A stretch of DNA of 64,000 nt from assembly GCF_017349295.1 (NCBI RefSeq), contig NZ_JAFMPK010000019.1, positions 1 to 64,000 of the forward strand. Reading direction: 5' to 3'. Below, in pieces: positions 18,707 to 27,323 of this stretch (position 1 is the stretch's first letter; each line of letters begins with the position of its first letter). A program made the position numbers and the translations under genes. The DNA is from Myceligenerans salitolerans (GTDB taxonomy: Bacteria > Actinomycetota > Actinomycetes > Actinomycetales > Cellulomonadaceae). The notes below the pieces were generated by a model that did not search any database, was not told the DNA's origin, and was given only the letters and a program-made list of their open reading frames with translations.

Positions 18707-19743
18707 CCGAGATGCTCACGCGTGACGCCGTGGACACCGTACTGACCGACTTCTTCGAAGGTCGCATCCGGCGTGCGGACGCGCTCGCCGAGCACTACAC
18801 GCTGCTGTGGCAGCGGCTGGCGCGGTCGAGCCTCGGCGGGAAACGGCTGCGGCCGCGCCTCCTGCTCGACACCCACCGCGCGTTCGGCGCGCCGTACCCG
18901 CAGGACGCCGCGGTGGCCGCGGCATCCTTCGAACTGCTGCACACGGCGCTCCTGCTGCACGACGACGTGATCGACCGCGACCTGAGCCGGCGCGGACGGC
19001 GCAACCTCCCGGCCGAGTTCGCCGCCGACGCCACCGAGTCGGGACTGCTCCCGGAGGCCGCACGGTCCTGGGGCGACGCGTCCGGCATCCTGGGCGGGGA
19101 CCTGCTCCTGAGCGCGACCTACTCGCTGCTCGCCCGGGTCCGGCCGGCGGTGCGCGGGGAGCTGACGGAACTCGTCGACGAGCACCTGTTCCGAGCTGCC
19201 GCGGGCGAGCACGACGACGTGGCGTTCGGCCTGGGCACCGCGTCCGCGACGACGGACTCCGTGCTGCGGATGATGGCGCACAAGACGGCCGGCTACTCGT
19301 TCGCGGCACCGCTGTGCGCGGGAGCGGTGCTCGCCGAGGCGGGCGACGGGGCGTCGGCGGACCTGGAGCAGGTGGGCGTCGAACTCGGCGTGCTCTACCA
19401 GCTGCGCGACGACGTGCTGGGCGTGTTCGGCGACTCCCGCACGGGCAAGAGCACCCTCAGCGACCTGCGCCAGGGCAAGCGCACCCTGCTCGTCGCCTTC
19501 GCCGAGGGACATCCGGAGTGGATCGCCGTACGCCACCTGTGGGGCGACCCCGACCTCGACGAGCCCGGTGCCGAGCTGCTCCGGTCGGCCCTGGTGGCCT
19601 CCGGCGCGCGGACGGCGATGACCGAGCTCATCGAGACCCGGCGGCAGGAGGCGGTCGCGACGATCGGCGGGACGGCACTGCCCGCCGGTCTGCGAAAGGA
19701 TCTCGCCGGCCTCGCCACCCGGCTCACGGAGCGTGCCGCGTGA
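18703..19743 (+). CDS. crtE: Geranylgeranyl diphosphate synthase
   Basis: This 346-residue trans-prenyltransferase has the first Asp-rich motif LLHDDVIDRD and second motif LRDDVLGVFGD, plus GKRLRPRLLL near residue 44. It condenses IPP with allylic diphosphates to GGPP (C20). The product assignment follows from its place between idi and crtB. It overlaps both neighbours by 4 bases. Confidence 0.92.
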   Translation: MTEMLTRDAVDTVLTDFFEGRIRRADALAEHYTLLWQRLARSSLGGKRLRPRLLLDTHRAFGAPYPQDAAVAAASFELLHTALLLHDDVIDRDLSRRGRRNLPAEFAADATESGLLPEAARSWGDASGILGGDLLLSATYSLLARVRPAVRGELTELVDEHLFRAAAGEHDDVAFGLGTASATTDSVLRMMAHKTAGYSFAAPLCAGAVLAEAGDGASADLEQVGVELGVLYQLRDDVLGVFGDSRTGKSTLSDLRQGKRTLLVAFAEGHPEWIAVRHLWGDPDLDEPGAELLRSALVASGARTAMTELIETRRQEAVATIGGTALPAGLRKDLAGLATRLTERAA

Positions 19744-20630
19744 ACCCGTCGTCCTCCCTCGCGCTGTACTCGGCGACGGCCCACGCCGCGGCCGCTCACG
19801 TCATCGCCGCCTACTCGACGTCGTTCAGCCTTGCCACGCGCCTGCTGCCGGCCCCGGTACGGGGCATGATCCAGGACATCTACGCTCTCGTGCGGGTGGC
19901 CGACGAGATCGTGGACGGCCCCGCGCACGAGGCCGGACTCCTGGACGGCGCCTGCCGCGACACCCTCGACGCGCTGGAGGCGGAGACCCTCGCGACCCTG
20001 CGCGGCGGCTTCAGCGCCAACATCGTGGTGCACGCCTTCGCCACGACGGCCCGGCGCGTCGGCATCGACGAGACGCTCGTCCGCCCGTTCTTCGCGTCCA
20101 TGCGCCGGGACCTCGACCCGGTCGCGTCGCTCAGCGACGAGGAGTACCGCGCCTACGTGCACGGGTCGGCCGAGGTGGTCGGCCTGATGTGCCTGCGTGC
20201 GTTCCTGCACGACCACCCCGTGCCCGACGGCGTCCGCGGGCGCCTCGAGGAGGGCGCACGCCGGCTGGGTGCCGCGTTCCAGAAGATCAACTTCCTGCGC
20301 GACCTCGGCGACGACGAGAACCGCCTGGGACGGACCTACTTCCCCGGTACCGGGCCGGAGCGGCTCGACGACGCCCACAAGGCACGGGTCGTCGCGGACG
20401 TCGACGCCGACCTCGCAGCCGCGCGTGCCGTGCTGCCCCTGCTGCCGCCGGGTCCGCGGCGCGCGACCGCGCTGGCGACGGCACTGTTCACGGAACTGAA
20501 CGAACGTCTGCGGCGGACGCCGGCCGGCGCGCTGCGGACCCGGCGGGTGTCCGTCCCGGCCGCCGTGAAGGCTCGCATCGTCGCGACGGTGCTCACCCGC
20601 ACGCAGACGGGCGAAAGATGGGTGGCATGA
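19740..20630 (+). CDS. crtB: Phytoene synthase
   Basis: This 296-residue squalene/phytoene synthase starts at a GTG overlapping the crtE stop. The two substrate-Mg motifs are visible as RVADEIVD and RDLGDDENRLGRTYFP; YSTSFSLATRLLP is the typical N-terminal signature. It joins two GGPP to 15-cis-phytoene, the first committed step of C40 carotenoid synthesis. Confidence 0.94.
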   Translation: MNPSSSLALYSATAHAAAAHVIAAYSTSFSLATRLLPAPVRGMIQDIYALVRVADEIVDGPAHEAGLLDGACRDTLDALEAETLATLRGGFSANIVVHAFATTARRVGIDETLVRPFFASMRRDLDPVASLSDEEYRAYVHGSAEVVGLMCLRAFLHDHPVPDGVRGRLEEGARRLGAAFQKINFLRDLGDDENRLGRTYFPGTGPERLDDAHKARVVADVDADLAAARAVLPLLPPGPRRATALATALFTELNERLRRTPAGALRTRRVSVPAAVKARIVATVLTRTQTGERWVA

Positions 20631-22279
20631 ACGACGACGGGGTGCGCGGACAGCGGGTGGTCGTGATCGGCGGCGGATTCTCGGGTCTGGCGACCGCGGC
20701 CCTGCTGGCCCGGGAGGGGGCGCACGTCTCGCTGTTCGAGGCGCGCGAGGCGCTCGGCGGCCGCGCGGGGAGCTGGGAACGGGACGGCTTCCGCTTCGAC
20801 ACGGGCCCGTCCTGGTACCTGATGCCCGAGGTGTTCGACCACTTCTTCCGCATGCTCGGCACGACGGCCGACGACGAGCTGGACCTCGTCCGGCTCGACC
20901 CCTCCTACCGGGTGTACTTCGAGGGCACGGCCGAACCCTTCGACCTGCCCGCGTCGGGTGCCCGCGAGGCGCTGCTGGGGCTCGACCCGGCATCCGGCCG
21001 GCGCCTGTCCGCGTACCTCGATTCGGCGGCCATCACCTACCGCCTGGCCACCCGGCATTTCCTGTACTCGACCTTCACCTCGCTGCGTCCGTTCCTGGAC
21101 CGGGAGGTGGTCCGGGGGCTGCCCCGCCTGCTGCGGCTGCTCGCCGAACCGCTGGACCGCTTCGCCGCGCGGCACACGGGCGACGACCGGGTCCGGAGGA
21201 TCCTCGGCTATCCCGCCGTGTTCCTCGGCACCTCACCGGGCGCCGCCCCGAGCATGTACCACCTGATGAGCCATCTGGACGTGACGCAGGGCGTCTTCTA
21301 CCCGCGCGGCGGACTCACCGCCGTCGTCGACGCGACCGCGGGTCTGGCCCGCCGCGCCGGGGCCGAGCTGCTGACGGACCACCGCGTCGAGCGGATCGTC
21401 GTCGACGGCGGACGAGCGACCGGGGTCGAGGTGTCCCACGCGGGGCGCACCCGCGAGGTGGCGGCGGACGTCGTCGTCTCCACGGCCGACCTGCACGTGA
21501 CCGAGCACCGCCTGCTCGATGCCCGGCACCGTAGCCGCTCGGCGCGCTGGTGGCGGCGCCGTGATCCCGGCCCCGGCGCGGTCCTGGCCCTGCTCGGCGT
21601 GCGCGGTGAACTGCCGCGGCTGGCGCACCACTCGCTCCTGTTCGCCGAGGACTGGGATGCCGGCTTCGACGCGATCTTCGGCGGGCGGCGCGAGGTCCCG
21701 AACCCCGCCTCCCTCTACGTCTGCCGTCCGAGCGCGACCGACGACGTGGCTCCTGCCGGTCACGAGAACCTGTTCGTCCTCGTCCCGGTGCCCGCCGACA
21801 CCTCGATCGGCTCGGGCGGGGTCGACGGCGGCGGGGACACGCGGGTGGAACGCATCGTCGACGACGCGATCGCGCAGATCGGCGCCTGGACGGGCACCCC
21901 GGACCTCGCCGACCGGGTGGTGGTACGGCGCACCATCGGCCCGGCCGACTTCGAGCGCGAGTTCGGGGCGTTCCGCGGGGGCGCCCTCGGCCCGGCCCAC
22001 ACCCTGCGGCAGAGCGCGCTGTTCCGCGGCTCGAACGCCTCGGCCCGCGTCTCCGGCCTGCTGTACGCGGGTGCGACGACCATTCCCGGTATCGGGCTGC
22101 CCATGTGTCTCATCAGCGCGGAACTCGTGCTCAAGCGCCTGCGGGGCGAGACCGGCGCGGGCCCGCTCGCCGAGCCCGGACGCGCCCCGGGATCCACGTC
22201 GGCGGCCGACCGGCCGGTGACGGGACGGGGCCGGGCCCACGTCCCGGACGACCGGACGGCGGGAGCAGAGGCCTCATGA
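20627..22279 (+). CDS. crtI: Phytoene desaturase
   Basis: The ATG at 20627 forms ATGA with the crtB stop, giving 550 residues; an ATG nine bases upstream is possible. The N-terminal FAD-binding Rossmann motif is VVVIGGGFSGLATAALLAREG, and the C-terminal amine-oxidase/CrtI signature is GLLYAGATTIPGIGLPMCLISAE. CrtI desaturates phytoene to all-trans-lycopene. A 45-residue Pro/Gly/Arg-rich tail extends past the conserved end and has no obvious role. Confidence 0.94.
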   Translation: MNDDGVRGQRVVVIGGGFSGLATAALLAREGAHVSLFEAREALGGRAGSWERDGFRFDTGPSWYLMPEVFDHFFRMLGTTADDELDLVRLDPSYRVYFEGTAEPFDLPASGAREALLGLDPASGRRLSAYLDSAAITYRLATRHFLYSTFTSLRPFLDREVVRGLPRLLRLLAEPLDRFAARHTGDDRVRRILGYPAVFLGTSPGAAPSMYHLMSHLDVTQGVFYPRGGLTAVVDATAGLARRAGAELLTDHRVERIVVDGGRATGVEVSHAGRTREVAADVVVSTADLHVTEHRLLDARHRSRSARWWRRRDPGPGAVLALLGVRGELPRLAHHSLLFAEDWDAGFDAIFGGRREVPNPASLYVCRPSATDDVAPAGHENLFVLVPVPADTSIGSGGVDGGGDTRVERIVDDAIAQIGAWTGTPDLADRVVVRRTIGPADFEREFGAFRGGALGPAHTLRQSALFRGSNASARVSGLLYAGATTIPGIGLPMCLISAELVLKRLRGETGAGPLAEPGRAPGSTSAADRPVTGRGRAHVPDDRTAGAEAS

Positions 22280-22629
22280 GCTTCGCGTATCTGGCCGTCC
22301 TGCTCGTCAGCGCCGGGTTCGTCCTGCTCCTGGACGCGAGGTTCCGCCTGTTCTGCTGGCACGCCCCGGCGCGGGCCGCGGGCGTGCTCCTGATCGGTAC
22401 CGCGTTCTTTCTCGCCTGGGACCTGGCGGGCATCTCGTTCGGCGTGTTCTTCCACGGCGGGACGTCGTACATGACCGGTGTCATGCTGGCACCGGAACTG
22501 CCGTTGGAGGAGCTCGTGTTCCTCCTGTTCCTGTGCGAGCTCACCATGGTGCTCGTCCTGGGGGCGGGCCGCGTCCTGCACCGGGTGGCGGCGCGGTCCG
22601 AGGTGCGGAGGGAGGACCTCGCGCGATGA
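22276..22629 (+). CDS. crtYe: Heterodimeric C50 carotenoid cyclase subunit CrtYe
   Basis: This 117-residue membrane protein has three hydrophobic helices and the conserved PLEELVFLLF motif of the lycopene-cyclase domain. It is one half of the two-subunit cyclase that closes the end rings after C5 elongation. Its ATG overlaps the crtI stop and its stop overlaps the next subunit. Ring type (epsilon, gamma or beta) cannot be told from the sequence by eye. Confidence 0.9.
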   Translation: MSFAYLAVLLVSAGFVLLLDARFRLFCWHAPARAAGVLLIGTAFFLAWDLAGISFGVFFHGGTSYMTGVMLAPELPLEELVFLLFLCELTMVLVLGAGRVLHRVAARSEVRREDLAR

Positions 22630-22931
22630 CGTACCTCGTACTCTGCGTCCTGTTCCTCGGCGTGGCGACGGGGCTGGCCGCCGTGGTCCGGTGGGCCACC
22701 GGCCGCAGGACGCCGTGGCGGCGGACCGCGCTCGCCGCCGCCGTCCTGCTGCTGCTGACCGCCGTGTTCGACAACGCGATGATCGCCGCCGGACTGTTCG
22801 CGTACTCGGACGCGCACATCTCGGGTCTTCGGGTGGGGCTCGCGCCCGTGGAGGACTTCGCGTACCCGGTCGCCGCCGTCGTGCTCCTGCCGGCGCTCTG
22901 GTCGCTGCTCGGAGGCGACGATGATCACTGA
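22626..22931 (+). CDS. crtYf: Heterodimeric C50 carotenoid cyclase subunit CrtYf
   Basis: This 101-residue, three-helix membrane protein has the partner motif PVEDFAYPVAAVVL. It pairs with the product of the preceding gene; both are needed for cyclase activity in C. glutamicum. It overlaps crtEb by 11 bases. Confidence 0.9.
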   Translation: MTYLVLCVLFLGVATGLAAVVRWATGRRTPWRRTALAAAVLLLLTAVFDNAMIAAGLFAYSDAHISGLRVGLAPVEDFAYPVAAVVLLPALWSLLGGDDDH

Positions 22932-23790
22932 CCTCCTTCGCGCTTCACGGCCCCTGAGCTGGATCAACACCGCGTATCCGTTCGCGGCCGCGCACCTCCT
23001 CGCGACACGGGAGATCGATGCGGCGCTGGTGGTGGGGACCGTGTTCTTCCTTGTCCCGTACAACCTGGCGCTCTACGGCGTCAACGACGTGTTCGACTAC
23101 GCCTCGGACCTGAGCAACCCGCGCAAGGGCGGCGTGGAAGGAGCGCTGCTGCCGCCGCGCCGGCACCGGACCGTCCTGGTCGCGTCGGTGCTCGCCGGTG
23201 TCCCGTTCCTCGTGCCGCTCGTGGCCCTCGGACCGCCGTCGTCCTGGGTGGCTCTGACCGTCAGCCTCTTCGCCCTGGTCGCCTATTCCGCGCCGCCCTT
23301 CCGGTTCAAGGAGATCCCGTTCCTCGACTCCCTGACGTCCAGCGTGCATTTCGTGAGCCCCGCGGTCTACGGCCTGACGCTGGCCCGGGCGGAGTTCGAC
23401 CCGGGGACACTGGCCGCGCTCGGCGCGTTCCTCCTGTGGGGCATGGCCAGCCATGCCTTCGGCGCCGTCCAGGACATCGTGCCGGACCGGGCCGGCGCCA
23501 TCTCCTCGGTTGCCACCGCGCTCGGCGCCGCCCGCACCGTGCGGTTCGCGCTCGTGGCCTGGACCGCGGCAGGGCTGCTCGCCCTGACCACGACCTGGCC
23601 CGGGCCGCTCACCGCGCTGCTCGCGCTGCCGTACCTCGCCGCCGCCCTGCCGCACGCGCGTCTCGACGACGCGCACTCGGCACGGGCGAACCGGGGCTGG
23701 CGCCACTTCCTGTGGATCAACTACGCCTGCGGCACCGCACTGACGATGGTCCTCATCTGGTACGTCCTGCGCAACGGAGGTATGGCATGA
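22921..23790 (+). CDS. crtEb: Lycopene elongase (UbiA-type prenyltransferase)
   Basis: This 289-residue polytopic membrane protein of the UbiA family has the first Asp motif NDVFDYASD and a second region GAVQDIVPDRAG. In this gene order it is the elongase that adds two C5 units from DMAPP to lycopene, giving flavuxanthin-type C50 products. Overlaps on both sides show tight coupling. The order Ye-Yf-Eb is that of the C. glutamicum decaprenoxanthin operon. Confidence 0.9.
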   Translation: MITDLLRASRPLSWINTAYPFAAAHLLATREIDAALVVGTVFFLVPYNLALYGVNDVFDYASDLSNPRKGGVEGALLPPRRHRTVLVASVLAGVPFLVPLVALGPPSSWVALTVSLFALVAYSAPPFRFKEIPFLDSLTSSVHFVSPAVYGLTLARAEFDPGTLAALGAFLLWGMASHAFGAVQDIVPDRAGAISSVATALGAARTVRFALVAWTAAGLLALTTTWPGPLTALLALPYLAAALPHARLDDAHSARANRGWRHFLWINYACGTALTMVLIWYVLRNGGMA

Positions 23791-25142
23791 CGAGCGGAAG
23801 ACCTCTGACGTGGTCGAGCGTGGTGGAGCACCCCGTGCCCGAGGTGTTCGCCTGGCACGAGCGTCCCGGTGCGGTCGTGCGCCTGACCCCGCCGTGGGTA
23901 CCGGTGCGGGTGCTGCGCGAGGCGCGGTCGCTGTCGGACGGGGAGGCCGTGCTGGGGCTGCCCCTGGGCCTGAGGTGGGTGGCCCGGCACTCCGACGGGC
24001 ACCCGCCGCGGCAGTTCGTGGACGAACTGGTCTCGGCGCCCCTGCGCTGGGTGCTGCCGTGGCGGCACACCCACTCCTTCGACGACGAGCGCGGCCGCAC
24101 ACGGGTCACGGACACCGTGGAGACCACGGTCCCACGCGCGCTGCTCCGGAGCATGTTCGCCTACCGGCACCGGCAGCTGCGCCTGGACCTGGCGGCGCAG
24201 GCGGCCGCCCGCGGGCAGGGCGACCGACCGCTGGTCATCGCCATGACGGGCAGCAGCGGATTGGTCGGCAGCGCGCTGGCCGCCTTCCTCACCACGGCGG
24301 GTCACGGCGTCATCCGGCTGGTGCGGGGAACACCGCGCGGTCCGGGCGAGCGCCGCTGGGACCCCGATGCGCCCGCGCACGACCTGCTGCGGGGCGTGGA
24401 CGCGGTGATCCATCTCGCCGGCGCCTCCATCGGCGGCCGCTTCACGGCCGCACATCGCGCCGCCGTCCGGGACTCGCGGATCGGGCCCACCCGGGCACTC
24501 GCGCGGCTTGCCGGCCGCACCCCGGACGGCCCCGCGGTCTTCGTGTGCGCCTCCGCCATCGGCTACTACGGCGCGGACCGCGGAGACGAGGTGCTCGACG
24601 AGTCGAGCGCGCGGGGTGACGGCTTTCTCGCCGACGTGGTGGCCGACTGGGAGGAGGCCACCGCCCCGGCCTGCGCCGCCGGGGTGCGCGTGGTGAACGT
24701 CCGCACCGGCCTGGTGCAGTCGCCGCGAGGTGGGACGCTGCGCCTGCTCCGGCCCTTGTTCACGGCAGGGCTCGGTGGCCGGCTCGGCGACGGGCGGATG
24801 TGGCAGTCGTGGATCGGCATCGACGATCTGGTGGACGTCTACCACCGGGCCCTCTACGACCCGGAACTGGCCGGACCGGTCAACGCCGTCGCGCCGGAGC
24901 CGGTACGCAACGGCGCCTACACGGCGACGCTCGCCCGGGTCCTGCGCCGGCCGGCCGTCCTGCCGGTGCCCTCGGTGGGGCCACGACTGGTGCTGGGACG
25001 CCAGGGCGTGAGCGAACTCGCCGAAGCGAGCCAACGGGTCTCCCCCGCCGTGCTCGGGTCCCGGGGCCACCGGTTCCGGCACACGAGCCTGGAGCCCGCA
25101 CTGCGGCATCTGCTCGGCCGTGACCCGGCGGGCGCGGACTGA
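23787..25142 (+). CDS. TIGR01777-family epimerase-like protein with N-terminal SRPBCC domain
   Basis: This 451-residue protein combines an N-terminal START/SRPBCC-like domain (about 1-140, hydrophobic-ligand cavity fold) with an extended-SDR domain: MTGSSGLVGSALAAFL (NAD(P) motif), HLAGASIGG, CASAIGYYG and the family's conserved RTGLVQSPRGGTL. It closes the carotenoid operon with an ATGA overlap, so a role in carotenoid tailoring or handling is plausible but unproven. TIGR01777 proteins in general have no defined reaction. Confidence 0.85.
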   Translation: MTSGRPLTWSSVVEHPVPEVFAWHERPGAVVRLTPPWVPVRVLREARSLSDGEAVLGLPLGLRWVARHSDGHPPRQFVDELVSAPLRWVLPWRHTHSFDDERGRTRVTDTVETTVPRALLRSMFAYRHRQLRLDLAAQAAARGQGDRPLVIAMTGSSGLVGSALAAFLTTAGHGVIRLVRGTPRGPGERRWDPDAPAHDLLRGVDAVIHLAGASIGGRFTAAHRAAVRDSRIGPTRALARLAGRTPDGPAVFVCASAIGYYGADRGDEVLDESSARGDGFLADVVADWEEATAPACAAGVRVVNVRTGLVQSPRGGTLRLLRPLFTAGLGGRLGDGRMWQSWIGIDDLVDVYHRALYDPELAGPVNAVAPEPVRNGAYTATLARVLRRPAVLPVPSVGPRLVLGRQGVSELAEASQRVSPAVLGSRGHRFRHTSLEPALRHLLGRDPAGAD

Positions 25143-25220
25143 TCCGCGCCACCACGGGAACCCCGTCGAAGCCCGCGCGGCCGACCGTGGACGGTGAACC
25201 GGCGCCGGACGGGTGACCGT

Positions 25221-25234
25221 GTGCCCGCGGGCAC
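25221..25234. terminator. 14-bp palindrome between convergent genes
   Basis: GTGCCCGCGGGCAC is a perfect palindrome in the 109-base gap between the carotenoid operon and qorB, which converge. No U tract is seen on either side, so termination is only a possibility. Confidence 0.35.
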
Positions 25235-25251
25235 GGGTGTGTCGTGGCGGC

Positions 25252-26112
25252 CTACCGGAGGAGGGACCTGACGGCCTCACCGAGCGAGGCCGGAGCACGG
25301 CCGAGCAGGCGTCCGAGGTCCTCGCTGTCGGTGGCCAGCTCGCCGTCGGCGATCGACCGGTCGATCGCCACGAGGAACCCGGCGGTGCCCTCGTCGACCC
25401 CCGCCTCGGAGAGCGCCGAGTGGTACGCCTCCGGCGTGAGGTCCTCGTACACGACCTCCGTGCCCGTGACGTCGGTGACCGCGACGGCGAGGTCCGCGAG
25501 GGAGAAGCCCGGACCGCCGAGTTCGTACACCACGTCGCCGTCGACGTCCTCGAGGAGCGCGGATGCCGCGGCGGCGGCGTACTCCGCGCGCGGGGCGGCG
25601 GAGATCAGGGCCGCGCCCGTGGCGCCCAGGATCCGGCCGGTACGCAGGTACTGGTCGGCCTGGTCCGTGTAGACCTCGAGGTACCAGCCGTTGCGCAGGA
25701 CCGTGTGCGGCACTCCCGCCTCGCGCAGCACCCTCTCGGTCTCGACGTGCTCGGGTGCCACCGGATTGCCCGTGTCACCGGCCCGCAGGACGCTCGTGTA
25801 GAGAATGCGCCGCACCCCGCCGGCCTTGGCCGCCTCGATGACCGCGGTGTGTTGCGGGACGCGCCGGCCGATCTCCGATCCGGAGACGAGCAGCAGACGG
25901 TCGACCCCGGACAGGGCAGCGGTCAGGGTCTCCGGCCGGTCGTAGTCGCCTTCCCGGACGCGCACCCCGCGCTCGGCGAGATCGTCCAGCTTGCCCGGCG
26001 TGCGCGCGATCGCGACGACGCTGTTCGCCTCGACCCCTCGATCGAGCAGCTCCGCGACGACCAGCCGGCCCAGATGCCCGGAGGCACCCGTGACCGCATA
26101 GACCTGTGACAT
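25252..26112 (-). CDS. qorB: NAD(P)-binding quinone oxidoreductase, QorB-like
   Basis: This 286-residue atypical SDR of the NmrA/QorB group has the NAD(P) motif VTGASGHLGRLV and the substrate-side sequence LRNGWYLEVY typical of YtfG/QorB. E. coli QorB reduces quinones with NADPH. It is divergent from an HxlR regulator, the same arrangement as E. coli ytfG/ytfH, which strengthens the call. A palindrome overlapping the promoter region suggests repression by the HxlR protein. Confidence 0.85.
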   Translation of the reverse strand: MSQVYAVTGASGHLGRLVVAELLDRGVEANSVVAIARTPGKLDDLAERGVRVREGDYDRPETLTAALSGVDRLLLVSGSEIGRRVPQHTAVIEAAKAGGVRRILYTSVLRAGDTGNPVAPEHVETERVLREAGVPHTVLRNGWYLEVYTDQADQYLRTGRILGATGAALISAAPRAEYAAAAASALLEDVDGDVVYELGGPGFSLADLAVAVTDVTGTEVVYEDLTPEAYHSALSEAGVDEGTAGFLVAIDRSIADGELATDSEDLGRLLGRAPASLGEAVRSLLR

Positions 26113-26133
26113 GGTCGGCCCTTCCCTTCGGTT

Positions 26134-26154
26134 GTACTTTCAAATCGAAAGTAC
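26134..26154. promoter_or_regulatory. HxlR-type operator between qorB and its regulator
   Basis: GTACTTTC (26134-26141) and GAAAGTAC (26147-26154) are perfect inverted arms around AAATC, in an AT-rich patch that stands out in this GC-rich DNA. Size and symmetry fit a winged-helix dimer site. Confidence 0.7.
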
Positions 26155-26222
26155 CATACAGCAGGTTGGCGCTATAGGATGGGACGACCCCGTCGGGGGC
26201 ACGAGGCCGAGAAGGAGGCTCG

Positions 26223-26582
26223 ATGACGCGGCACGATCCCGCGACCGGACCCAGCCCTGCGCTGGTCGCCGACGTGTTCGCCCGCGACTGCGCCTCGCGC
26301 GCCGTCTTCGACGACGTCACCTCGAAATGGGCGTCGCTCGCCCTGCTCGCCCTGCTCGACGGCCGGACCCGCTTCAACGCGCTACGACGCCGGGTGGACG
26401 GCATCAGCGAGAAGATGCTGTCCCAGAACCTGCGGACGCTGGAGCGCGACGGGCTCCTCGTCCGCGACGTGGTGGACGTCATCCCGGCCCGCGTCGAGTA
26501 CGAGCTCACCCCGCTCGGGCGGGAGGTCGCGGGCCACCTGCGCGCCCTCGCCGACGTCCTGGAAAGCACCGTCAACCGGTGA
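26223..26582 (+). CDS. HxlR-family transcriptional regulator
   Basis: This 119-residue protein starts with AAGGAGG five bases before the ATG. The HxlR core is visible: KWASLALLALLDGRTRFNALRRRVDGISEKMLSQNLRTLERDGLLVRDVV…VEYELTPLGREV. It has Cys22 near the N-terminus (ARDCASR), the position used for redox or electrophile sensing in YodB/QorR-type members. It is divergent from qorB and likely represses it until oxidised or alkylated; this mechanism is inferred from the family. Confidence 0.88.
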   Translation: MTRHDPATGPSPALVADVFARDCASRAVFDDVTSKWASLALLALLDGRTRFNALRRRVDGISEKMLSQNLRTLERDGLLVRDVVDVIPARVEYELTPLGREVAGHLRALADVLESTVNR

Positions 26583-26663
26583 CGGCACCGCACCCGGCAC
26601 CGCGACACGAGGCCCGCGCCGCATCCTTCGTCGATGCCGGCCGGGCGCGATAGCGTCCTCGCC

Positions 26664-27323
26664 ATGGCCGCCAACCCCTGGTTCTCCTGGACCTACGTGG
26701 TCCAGAACGCGGACACCCTGTGGGAGCACACCGTCCAGCACGCCGCGATCACGGTGCAGTCGGTCGCGATCGCCGCGGCCATCGCCGTGCCACTCGGCAT
26801 CCTGGTCTCCCGGGTCCGCTGGCTGTCCGGCATCGTGATCGGCACCGCCGCCGTGCTCTACACGGTGCCGAGCCTGGCACTCTTCGCCATCCTGGCGCCC
26901 CTCCTGGGCATCGGACGCACCCCGGTGCTCATCGGCCTGGTGATCTACGCGCTGCTCGTCATCCTGCGCAACACCGTGGCCGGGCTCGACGGCGTCGACC
27001 CGGCCGTGCTGGACGCCGCGCGGGGCCTCGGCTACGGGCCGGTACGCGTGCTCGCCCGGGTGGCGCTGCCCAACGCGCTCCCGTCCGTCGTCGCCGGCCT
27101 ACGGCTGGCCACGGTGTCGACGGTCGCCCTCGTCACGGTCGGCGTCGTCGTCGGCTACGGCGGGCTCGGGCAGCTGATGTTCCAGGGCTTCCGCAACAAC
27201 TTCTACCGTGCCGAGATCATGACCGCGACGCTCGCCTGCGTTCTCCTCGCCCTCGCGCTCGACCTCACCCTCTGGGCCGGAGGGCGGGCCCTGACCCCGT
27301 GGCGCGGAAAGGGACACGCGTGA
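26664..27323 (+). CDS. Betaine/osmoprotectant-type ABC permease 1
   Basis: This 219-residue protein has about five membrane helices and the inner-membrane component loop LDAARGLGYGPVRVLARVALPNALPSVVAGLR, containing the EAA-like motif that docks the ATPase. It resembles OpuBB/OpuCB/YehW permeases. The ATG at 26664 begins the conserved region; an upstream in-frame ATG at 26634 is less likely. It overlaps the second permease (GTGA). No ATPase gene lies nearby in the window. Confidence 0.85.
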   Translation: MAANPWFSWTYVVQNADTLWEHTVQHAAITVQSVAIAAAIAVPLGILVSRVRWLSGIVIGTAAVLYTVPSLALFAILAPLLGIGRTPVLIGLVIYALLVILRNTVAGLDGVDPAVLDAARGLGYGPVRVLARVALPNALPSVVAGLRLATVSTVALVTVGVVVGYGGLGQLMFQGFRNNFYRAEIMTATLACVLLALALDLTLWAGGRALTPWRGKGHA

